From positions 23,563,919 to 23,627,918 of the forward strand of contig CM055279.1 of the NCBI GenBank assembly GCA_029237695.1: a stretch of DNA of 64,000 bases, written 5' to 3'. The stretch is from Conchocele bisecta. Taxonomy: Eukaryota; Mollusca; Bivalvia; Lucinida; Thyasiridae. The position numbers and the translations under genes were made by a program. Under the pieces are notes generated by a model, which worked only from the letters and a program-made list of their open reading frames with translations, did not search any database and was not told the origin of the DNA. Below, piece after piece: positions 57,701-64,000 of this stretch. Numbering within the stretch: position 1 is the stretch's first letter; each line of letters starts with the position of its first letter.

Positions 57701-60700
57701 ATAATTGTTGTCTGTTGATGTGTAAACAATAGTGATTTTATTTTACCCAATTAAAATGTTCAAATACCCAATTGCTTTAGAAATGATGGAGTGACAATAC
57801 TCAATTACTAATTCCTTATCTGGAGCCCTGATTGTATAATGGCGAGGCCAGGCTGCTAGGGATTGCAACGTAGTTGTGGGAGCCACATCTCACCTCTACG
57901 CCAGCGACACAGTAGAATATGCTGTTCTCCAGCTCCCCCCAATCCAGTAGACTGTCCGACAGGGGCGTCACCATCGTCTGTAGTAGCAAATATGTGTCAT
58001 TGTGCAAAACATATGTGGTGGTGACTGGAGAAATAGGACTTATAGGAGCATTTGTGTTTGTTTGTTTGGGTTTAACGGCCTATCAACAGCTAAGGTAATT
58101 TAAGGCCGGGTCAATGGGTTTAGTACTAAATCCCGTATACTACCTGTACAAATGGGGGGAAAATCCCAAAATCAGAACAGAATATTTACAATAAACTATA
58201 TATTCAGGCCTGAATCAGAATAATCCTTATCTGATGCCAGGTCCTCGCCACACCAGAATCACTTGGCCCCCTCCCAAAAGCAATAGGATCAGTTTTGTTT
58301 GTTTGTCTGTTTATTGGTGTTTAATGGCCTATCAACAGCTAAGGTCATGTAAGGCCGGGCAAACGGGTTCAATCCCGTTTTAACCTGCTGCATTGGGGGG
58401 AAAATCCCAAAATCAGAACAGAATATTTACATTGAGAAACATATATTCAGCCATGAAATTAGAATAACCTGACCTAGTGCCAGGTCCATACCACACCAAG
58501 TCACTTGGCCCCTTCCCCTAGAATAGGATTACGAATAATCGCAATACTCACATAAGGGGTATAACCAGATTCAACTGTCACATACAAAATGCCAAAGACG
58601 TATGTGAGGGCCAAACCAAGTCTCCAGTCGGAATTCCAGTAAGGATGAACCCCGATCATTAAATTACCCATCGCATGCTCCCACCTACCACCCACCAGTA
58701 GGATCAGTAATAATCTTACTACTTTTATAATGGACAATAACCCAATTCAACTCCCAGGTAACAAAAGAGCCAAAGATAAAAGCTTACCTGAGGGCCAAAC
58801 CAGGCAAATTGTGATTCCTATAAGGAGGAACCCCTATCGTTAATTTACGCCGTCACGTTCACCCGACCAACCACCCACCAGACAGTGTTTTACAAAATGA
58901 TCCCTTTCCCGATATATGAAGAAGTCGGAAAATGAATGTGCAAGACTCCATGACATGTTAAAGGTAAAATGTCACTGTCATGTGGCATTGAATGTGTAGG
59001 CAGATACATTAACTTAATGTAACAAAATTAAAAACGTTGAAGTAGATCAGAGCTAGAAAGATGGTCATACAGTGAAACCTCTCCAGGGTGTCCAGTTTAG
59101 AGTGGTTTCACTGTAAATCAGGCATTTGATCATTCTGAGCCATAGCTGTGTGCTATGCGATCAAGAACAGACATTATGCCCCCCCCCCCACGAGATAAAT
59201 GACCAAGAAACTCATCAAAAATAAGATCACAGATGTTTTGGAAATCCCCCACTTAACAAATATTTTATGTCTATATAGCCGTCATATATACTGCATATAT
59301 TATTTGTTAATTTATCATACCTTTTATTGTTGAAAAACAAATAGCCGAAATGGAATTTCTGACTGGTGGTTTGTGTTGTTTTTTTTTTGGGGGGGGGGGG
59401 GGAGGGATTTCTTTATTATCATTAAAACCTTTTATTGTTAACAAAAATAGGGGAGGGGATATCGGACTGGTTGGGGGAAAAGTGGACTAGTCAGAAATCC
59501 CCCGGGGAGGATTATGGACACGAGGATTTCTGACCGTTACACCAGGACCACCGAATGCAGCTCATCAAGACGCGTTTGCTGCGCCATATTTCAACAAAAT
59601 CCGTTGCCTATTAAGGAAAATATCAAATAACACTTTCTTTGGAGTAGGCACGTTTCAACACTTTCAGCCATTCATGTTTGTTGTTGTAACCACGTGATCA
59701 TGCACCTCGATAGAAATATGGCGCCAAATGGTTTGACGTCATGACGTTACAAATATCGCCTGACGTCAGTCCGACATAGTAGTATTTTAAAATAGCTTGG
59801 CAAATTCTATACCAATTTTCAAAAAAATTTGTTTTCTTAAATCATTTTCAGTCACTATCGCCAGTAGCCGATTTCATCAAAATTGCAAAGTATACTTTTC
59901 GAGCAAAGTATACTTTGAGGGAGAAATCATTTATTTTTCCTGAAATGCATAAATTTATCCTGGTGGAGCAGTATTCACAGGGAGATAACCAACCTCGATG
60001 GACAGCTGGTTGAAGTAACAATTAAACTGGATAGCTATCACCGCGACTATCTCTTCTCTCACATACTCTGAAATGTAACAGGAATACAGTCACTGCTGAT
60101 TAAATGGTCTCCATGGCAACAGTAACATGGACAACAACAATCTGGTCGAACCAGAACAGACACCATTAGATCACTAGAAAATCACAATTGCCAGTTGGTT
60201 TCCGATTGATGTAGAGTTGAAGATAATAATGGTTTTCATAAGGAATGTTTGCTTGGTAAAATTGTCTATTGTGATATGCCTTCTACATGTCTATGGAACA
60301 GATTTTAAGTTTTAAGTTTAAGATTTGTTTGTCAGTAAAAAATAGAGCACACCATTCTTGTTTAAAATCATTATTAGACATGTTCATGTGTTGCAGATTG
60401 TTACAGTATACCCCAGTAGCCGATTTCATAAAAATTGCAAAGTATACTTTAGTAGCAAAGTATACTTTGAGGGAGAAATTTTCAATTTTATGATAAATTT
60501 ATTAATTTTTATTATACTGAATTTATTACATTATCACAGCCATTTTGGCTGTGATAATGTAATACATTCAGTTTAATAATTCTGCATACTTTTAATCATC
60601 AAATATATGCAGTTGTTAGTTTTATATGAAATAATGCATTTCAGGAAAAATAAATGATTACTCCCTCAAAGTATACTTTGCTAGTAAAGTATACTGTGCA

Positions 60701-63700
60701 ATGTTGGTGAAATCGGCTACTGAGCTCCAGATAAGCTTTGTGTCTAAAGTGTACTATACCCCCTGATTTCAAAATCATTGCGTATTTTACTTTTACAAAT
60801 TGGATTATTGATTTTCCTCATTACTAAATAGGGAACAAATGATAAAAAAAATACATAACAAATTTAAACATTCACTTATTTGAGCTGCAAAATGCAAACT
60901 TTTTGTAGCTGAAATAAGTGAATTTTCAACTTTATGTATTTTCACTACTCAATTTGAAAATCAATGCGTATTTTCACATTGCTGTGTGTATTTTGTACTC
61001 CCACTTTTGATAATCAACGTGTATTTAGCTAAAATAATTGTTAAAAATATGCCAATACGCACCTTATCTGGAGCCCTGTATACCCTATCAAACACTGGCA
61101 CCCTAGGGTGTCCCCAGGGAGCCCTGTTGAGAGATACTCCACTGTAATTCAGATACAGTGGAACCTCTCTAAACACCGGTTTAGAGATGTTCCACTATAA
61201 ATCAAGACATATGACCTTGCCAAAGCATGCGGGTGTGTTTTACGAAACTGAACAGGCGTTATTAGATGACAATGACATCAGTAAAAGATGCAGATATTAC
61301 AAATGTGTCCGGTTTAGAAAAGTTCTACTGTATATGAATGTTTTGATACATATTTCTCAACTTTGCAATCACGAACAGACACTACCATTACAAATCAAAT
61401 TACAGAGAAAGCCAACAAAATTAAACACACTGAGACTGTCTCAGTATCTGGTTTACACGGGTTCCACTGTTAACCCTTACTACGCTGAATTAAATGTTGT
61501 CGTCTGCTGGAAACGTTTTATTTTCAATATTTCTCGACAAAAACCTGGTTTTGACAGCACATGAGAATCGTCTCCAGTGGAGACGATTCTCATGTGTTGT
61601 CAAAACCAGATTTTTGTTAAGAATTAAAGCAAAAAATGAAAAACAGCAGACGGCAATTTCCGTCAACAGCGTAGGAAGGGTTAAAGAATACTAACCATTG
61701 TACATGAACTTCAGTTTTGACTTTCCAATCAAGTAGTCGTTCAGTGTGCCTTCGGTTGTGTCGATATAGTCCTGGCTGTCTTGCCTGCTGAGCGTCTCGT
61801 CTATTGGATTCCTTAGGCTGACATTATCCAGCACTTCGTAGTCTACGACAGCGGAGCCATTCTCAACAGCAGATGCGCCATTGGAATCATGGGAGCGAGA
61901 TTTTAACCTATTTCTAGAATGTGCACCAACAATAACATTTTCTGCTGTTTCCATGAGACTATCAGGGTCTGAACTAGATCGTTTGTTTACAGAAATGGAC
62001 TGATCAGCAATCTCTTTATAAATATCTTCGTCATACTCAACGTGAGTTCTGGAAGTTTCAGGATATGGTTCGTAATGTGGTTTGTGCCTGGTACTAGGTG
62101 CCTGCAGTTTGTGGAGGTCCGTGTATATGAGGATTATGATGAATGTCTGCACAAGCCACATACAGGCCATAAACGCCTGGAAATGAACAACACACATACA
62201 TTGCATACACGGCCCTACTGTCTGTTTCACGAAACCTGCCCAAATTGTACGGCTATACATGTATAAATAATGCAAAAAAAAATTGATCATATTAAATTAT
62301 AGTAAAATTTAAGAATGAGCCTACCGGTACTTTCTATTTCTTGAAATTTGGTCCAATATTGATTTTATTGCAAAAAAACAATTTCCACACGTTAAATCCC
62401 TATTTAACATGGAGAAATTTTTCTAATTTCAGAAATAGTGGACTGATTTTCAAAATGTAACTTTCGTTTTCTTAGTTAGATCATTTCCAAGCTATCTAGC
62501 TAGATTTCACAATCATTTTCCAAATGTTTTCGATTTTCCACTCCTCCTCCAGGGATCTCTTTTTCCCCTATGTTAAATTCCCGTAGAGAACTAATTTTTC
62601 GTAATAAAATCAATATTTGACCAAATTTCATGAAATAAAAAGAAGGCCCATTCTCAAATTTTGATAAAATTTAATATTATCTGAAAATATATTGTCGCAG
62701 GTTTCGTGAAACAGTAGACAGAAGATGATGAAACTTGCCAAATATGATTTTGAAATCTGTCATAAAGAAAGCTAAAATGAAATCCATGGAAGACCCGAAA
62801 TTGAGTTTGCATTGCTTTGACTTTCTGGACAACTTTTCACATACAGTATACAGTGCAACCTCTCTAAACCGGACACACTGGGAGACCGGTTTAGAGAGGC
62901 TCCATTGCAAGTCAGACATGTGACTATGCCAAGGCATGCAGATGTTCTTTCTGAAGTTCAACATGCATCACAAGAGATAGATGAAAATGAAACCCATAAA
63001 ATTAAAGATAAATAGACTGTCTTCATGTCCGGTTTACCGAGGTTTTACTGTATATGGCTGTATAAGGAACAATTAGGCTTATGGCGTTTGTCACATGGTG
63101 GTAGAGGTCCATTGGAGCATGCATGTGAAATGTGAAGCAGATCCGAGCAAGGAAATAGAAGTTATAACCGATTAAGTTTTGTAAAGAGACTAAGTATGTG
63201 ACCTTGACCTCGAGATCAGCGGGGATTTGTCACAGCGTGATAGAAGAGCCTTAGAGGAATGCATGCATGAAATATTAAGAATTTTCGATGAAAGAAATAG
63301 AAGTTATAACTTCTCTGTTAAATTTTGTAAAGAGCCAAGTATTTGACCTTGACATTGGGATCAGCGGGGTTGGACGGTCATGGAGTTGGCGCCACATGGT
63401 AGTAGAGCCTTAAAGGAATGCACACGTGAAATATTAAGTATTTTAAATGAAGGAAATAGAAGTTATAACTTATTTCTCTGATGTTAAGTTTTGTAAAGAG
63501 ACCACGTATTCGACCTTGACATTGGGATCAGCGGGGGTTGGACGGTTGTGGATTTGGCACAGCATGGTAGTAGACCCTTACAGGAGTGCATGTGTGAAAT
63601 ATTAAGCATTTTAGATGAAGGAAATAGAAGTTATAACATATTTCTCTGATGTTAAGTTTTGTAAAGTGACTAAGTATTGACCTTGACCTTGGGATCAACG

Positions 63701-64000
63701 GGGTTGGACGGTCATGGATTTGTCACAGCATGGTAGTAGAGCCTTACACAAATGCATGTGTGAAATATTAAGCATATTAGATGAAGAAAACAGAAGTTAT
63801 AACATATTTCTCTGATGTTAAGTTTAGTGACGGACGGATGCACGGACGGACGGACGGTAAGACAACCTGACTCCAGTATAACCCCCCCCCACAACTCATT
63901 ACGGAGGGTATAATTAATTCATGCAAGTAATTGTGCGCCACCAGGAAGGTTTAGCGAGGCAGCTGGCAGCCCATTTATCCCTATACTTACCCCTGGTACA
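44374..64000 (-). CDS. MFSD8/CLN7-like major facilitator, C-terminal half, 8 exons
   Basis: MFSD8 (CLN7) is a lysosomal 12-TM transporter of the major facilitator superfamily. Eight minus-strand exons join in phase into about 387 residues. Similarity to human MFSD8 is clear in VAVIAI, TMVTPLSDSLLDW (human [13 protein letters not shown]), AGVEMIFVFLLVRWLSKRVQ (human [20 protein letters not shown]), LYSKI and ILGP. Visible hydrophobic segments fit TM6 to TM12. Between TM6 and TM7 is a Ser/Asp-rich loop of about 130 residues, much longer than in human. The luminal loop of about 80 residues after TM9 in human is absent. The C-terminus carries ERQPLI, a dileucine-type sorting motif. The first six TMs lie beyond the right edge. 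It could be a paralogue rather than the MFSD8 orthologue, so no symbol is given. Confidence 0.8.
44697..45045. mobile_element. Hairpin element, 'GGAATACTGGACGA' family
   Basis: Third copy of the family at 16434-16790 and 20284-20620, same orientation relative to the window. The hairpin tip is 'ggacgaaggccggaaggcct'; one arm has lost part of the 'ctggacgaa' segment. Confidence 0.8.
45130..45775. repeat. Element with three or four tandem cores of about 145 bp
   Basis: Units share 'gtgtgaactttcatgaaaat' and 'gtgcgaaaaaacaaagggag'. The interval closes with the element end 'caagaatttcgccatggaag' through 'cctgccgaggcatttgacca', the reverse complement of the end seen at 25974 and 32741, so it belongs to that tandem-core class with a different core. 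Confidence 0.7.
45776..46490. other. Intron before the last MFSD8-like exon: repeat fragments
   Basis: One tandem-family core lies at about 45830-46080 ('tttccacaaccatgtgaagg'). A dispersed repeat with 'gatgagctggctcataacga' follows at 46110-46400. A long plus-strand open frame starting at 46110 runs antisense into the real exon and its array and is not a gene. Confidence 0.6.
46491..46621 (-). CDS. MFSD8-like exon (TM11-TM12)
   Basis: Acceptor 'catgttactgttgcag', donor 'gtaagt'. Encodes LSMGLRRSVVGLATILGPLW, AGSALHWPYIMLGVMLGLLA and LSF after a shared Gly codon. GLATILGPLW corresponds to human GSGARILGPMF. Its acceptor is the first of eleven near-identical acceptor-containing units. Confidence 0.9.
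46622..47470 (-). repeat. 77-bp minisatellite made of a 3' splice site plus exon start
   Basis: On the minus strand each unit reads intron, 'catgttactgttgcag', then 'GATTGAACATGGGACTGCGG' and about 14 further exon-like bases before returning to intron. Acceptor-equivalent positions are 46621 (genuine), 46698, 46775, 46853, 46930, 47007, 47081, 47158, 47235, 47312 and 47389, with a partial unit near 47457. The genuine exon diverges from the repeats after about 35 bases ('GGCCTGGCCACGATC'). The array fills nearly the whole 919-bp intron between exons 47541-47663 and 46491-46621. Confidence 0.93.
47541..47663 (-). CDS. MFSD8-like exon (TM10)
   Basis: Acceptor 'aatattttatttcag', donor 'gtgagt'. 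Encodes RPHDNIWRFVIGAVLDVFAL and PFIVAASISLYSKITRKETQ. The LYSKI motif matches human TLYSKILGPKPQG. Two starting bases complete a His codon with the single C left by the previous exon, which confirms that the two exons are joined directly. Confidence 0.92.
47678..48780. repeat. Duplicated intron segment flanking foldback elements
   Basis: The stretch 'ccatagcctgcatgtcaagc' through 'gttagaggggcttacctact' (about 47685-47805) is repeated at about 48672-48782. A third partial copy, 'tgtacatggttagaggggtt', lies at about 48097. The copies alternate with inserted foldback elements, as in the two DCAF17 cases. Confidence 0.75.
49225..52235. mobile_element. 3 kb composite element with two kinds of tandem cores
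   Basis: The outer ends are 'acaagagctgtaggagaaca' (left) and 'ttcttcgaatagtcgagcta' (right), the latter preceded by CGACGCCGACG repeats. The right part (50885-52120) has about seven units of some 165 bp with 'taaaaaccttaaccaagggg' and 'ggggttattgatgtacatca'. Nested in the left part (about 49365-50880) is another element: its end 'gaaatgtggcctgtcggcac' is the reverse of the end at 38015, and about eight units of 165-176 bp contain 'gataatccatgcatcggtgt' and 'gtaggtgcgtggttattgat'. A short relative is at 54222-54752. Confidence 0.75.
52902..53443. mobile_element. Full-length 'GCTGCCCAAATTTTACGGC' foldback element
   Basis: About 540 bp with inverted arms exceeding 150 bp. The left arm opens 'gtctgtttcacgaaagctgc' and the right arm closes with its complement 'gcagctttcgtgaaacagac'. 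Both contain 'gaatgagccttctttttatt' or its complement. Other copies at 27530, 28396-28955, 47806, 48783 and 62217-62712 are partial or interrupted. Non-coding. Confidence 0.85.
54222..54752. mobile_element. Short copy of the 'AGAGCTGTAGGAGAA' element
   Basis: Same outer ends as 49225-52235 with about two cores and the GACGCCGACGCC stretch. It lacks the nested element found in the 3 kb copy. Confidence 0.75.
54841..55016. other. Apparently unique intron sequence
   Basis: I see no repeat or exon in this short stretch, which separates the nested repeats from the 67-bp array. Confidence 0.4.
55017..56351 (-). repeat. 67-bp minisatellite made of exon end plus 5' splice site
   Basis: On the minus strand each unit reads 'AGCTGGTTTATATACGCCAT', 'TCCTGCCAGCAAGCCTC', then the donor 'GTAAGTTACC' and about 20 bases of intron ('taaccttgacaatggcc'). 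The first part is the last 40 bases of the coding exon 56352-56484. Unit starts ('ttgctggcagg' on the plus strand) occur 21 times, from 55017 to 56357, almost always 66-69 bp apart; the one at 56357 is in the genuine exon. Copies are nearly identical. Common variants are 'gcgtgtataaac' and one or two base indels. Confidence 0.95.
56352..56484 (-). CDS. MFSD8-like exon (TM8-TM9)
   Basis: Acceptor 'tatttttattcacag', donor 'gtaagt'. Encodes MIFVFLLVRWLSKRVQDRYL, ILAGTLILAAANSWFIYAIP and ASKP; compare human [20 protein letters not shown]. Its last 40 bases and donor are the origin of the 67-bp array immediately downstream. Confidence 0.92.
56485..57893. other. Intron content between TM7 and TM8 exons
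   Basis: An 'acagccacctctctacaaca' inverted element (56635-57010) contains a TTAA-family MITE (56737-56935) whose core is 'cagcattttagaatcatttc' plus its complement. A 29-bp direct duplication, 'attaagggcagcatggatgt', sits at about 57092-57150. A partial GCCCACTC foldback (57283-57650) and a truncated CTCCAGATAAG foldback (57648-57833) follow. No additional exon. Confidence 0.6.
57894..57977 (-). CDS. MFSD8-like exon (TM7-TM8)
   Basis: Acceptor 'atttgctactacag', donor 'gtgaga'. Twenty-eight codons, TMVTPLSDSLLDWGELENSI and FYCVAGVE, aligning with human [20 protein letters not shown] and AALGVE. Both boundaries fall between codons. Confidence 0.93.
57978..59993. other. Intron content before the TM7 exon
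   Basis: A minus-strand (CAAA)-tailed retroposon (58045-58870) is interrupted by a related one (58294-58698). The rest holds a 'cctctccagggtgtccagtt' fragment (59070-59115), short poly-C and poly-T/G runs (59177, 59380-59402), half of the 'gcgccatatttcaacaaaat' inverted element (59540-59720) and half of an AAAGTATACTTT foldback (59865-59950). No exon. Confidence 0.6.
58294..58698 (-). mobile_element. Nested retroposon with 10-bp target duplication
   Basis: The duplication TAGGATCAGT lies at 58284-58293 and 58699-58708. Removing the insert restores a continuous older retroposon. On the minus strand the insert ends in a CAAA-rich tail, matching its retroposon type, and it carries 'gggttcaatcccgt', a box B-like sequence, on the plus strand. 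Confidence 0.8.
59994..60067 (-). CDS. MFSD8-like exon (TM7)
   Basis: Acceptor 'gttacatttcag', donor 'gttggt'. Encodes YVREEIVAVIAIQFNCYFNQ and LSIE. VAVIAI matches human VAVVAI and the exon joins TMVTPL of the next exon as in human FETIITPL. Confidence 0.88.
60068..61469. other. Intron content between loop exon and TM7 exon
   Basis: A full AAAGTATACTTT foldback (60416-60721) abuts an AT-rich inverted element (60723-61075, ends 'gctccagataagctttgtgt' and 'gcaccttatctggagccctg'). An 'aacctctctaaacaccggtt' element occupies about 61150-61340. No exon. Confidence 0.6.
61470..61684. mobile_element. TTAA-flanked palindromic MITE next to a splice donor
   Basis: TTAA ends with 'CCCTTACTACGCTG' facing 'CAGCGTAGGAAGGG'. 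The central palindrome is 'cacatgagaatcgtctccag'. On the minus strand it begins 11 bases after the end of the loop exon at 61696. Confidence 0.8.
61696..62176 (-). CDS. MFSD8-like exon (TM6 and long loop)
   Basis: Acceptor 'ttgttcatttccag', donor 'gttagt'. It starts with TM6, AFMACMWLVQTFIIILIYTD, matching human AFLGILNIILILAILREH. A loop of about 130 residues follows, rich in Ser, Asp and Glu (for example EYDEDIYKEIADQS and DEALSRQ-like segments), before YLIGKSKLKFMYN leads into TM7. The human loop is roughly 30 residues. The terminal G joins AG of the next exon to give Glu. Confidence 0.9.
62217..62712. mobile_element. Diverged 'GCTGCCCAAATTTTACGGC' foldback
   Basis: Ends 'ctgtttcacgaaacctgccc' and 'cgcaggtttcgtgaaacag'. 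It shares internal landmarks with 52902-53443 but is more diverged. It sits 40 bp upstream of the loop exon acceptor. Confidence 0.75.
62713..63990. repeat. Intron content: 'CCTCTCTAAACCGG' element and 165-bp tandem cores
   Basis: 62850-63050 holds the inverted 'acctctctaaaccggacaca' element. From about 63060 to 63835 a unit of about 165 bp recurs between four and five times, containing 'gaaatagaagttataactta' and 'catggtagtagagccttaca'. It ends in 'gacggacggacggtaagaca' and 'aactcattacggagggtata', an element terminus in reverse orientation. Confidence 0.65.
63991..64000 (-). CDS. Edge of preceding MFSD8-like exon
   Basis: On the minus strand the last ten window bases read TGTACCAGGG followed by the perfect donor 'gtaagt'. 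Because the next exon starts on a codon boundary (GCG), the frame gives V-P-G before AFMACM, reasonable for the end of the TM5-TM6 connector. Only three codons are visible, so this rests on the donor and the phase. Confidence 0.55.

Noticed and set aside
1..64000. Reverse transcriptase, transposase or Rep/helicase genes for the elements
   Set aside because: No frame contains recognisable catalytic motifs; every element seen is non-autonomous.

Overview
The window is animal nuclear DNA, most likely from a marine mollusc. The two genes I can read are split into many small exons with GT-AG introns, and the rest is a dense mosaic of short non-autonomous mobile elements. Several of these have the look of bivalve and gastropod repeats: hairpin ends, 'GTCCGTCCGT' leaders and variable tandem cores of 160-190 bp. 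There are no operons, rRNAs or prokaryotic genes. The species assignment is an inference from repeat style and protein similarity.

Two genes face each other tail to tail. On the plus strand, thirteen exons between 14896 and 39629 encode about 479 residues of DCAF17 (DDB1- and CUL4-associated factor 17); only the N-terminal part, roughly 65-70 residues, is missing. On the minus strand, seven complete exons and the edge of an eighth, between 64000 and 44374, encode the C-terminal half (about 387 residues) of a 12-TM major facilitator related to MFSD8/CLN7; its first half lies beyond the right edge. Reading phase is preserved across every junction in both genes, which is the strongest support for the models. 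I see no functional link between them.

Layout: 1-14.9 kb is repeats only, including a 3.9 kb array of about 162-bp units (2993-6890) and a 2.5 kb element with 190-bp units (12110-14627). 14.9-39.6 kb is DCAF17, whose introns are packed with foldback elements, TTAA-flanked MITEs, SINEs and tandem-core elements. 39.6-44.4 kb is the convergent intergenic region. 44.4-64 kb is the MFSD8-like gene, with a nested repeat pile in its 8.7 kb intron.

The most unusual feature is that exon edges themselves have been duplicated. In the MFSD8-like gene, one array (55017-56351) is about 20 extra copies of a 67-bp unit containing the end of a coding exon plus its 5' splice site. A second array (46622-47470) is about 10 extra copies of a 77-bp unit containing a 3' splice site plus the start of the next coding exon. 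The two arrays lie on either side of exon 47541-47663. In DCAF17, the start of one exon and the stop-codon region are each present twice, flanking an inserted foldback element. The last codons of the MFSD8-like gene are likewise inside a 64-bp tandem duplication.
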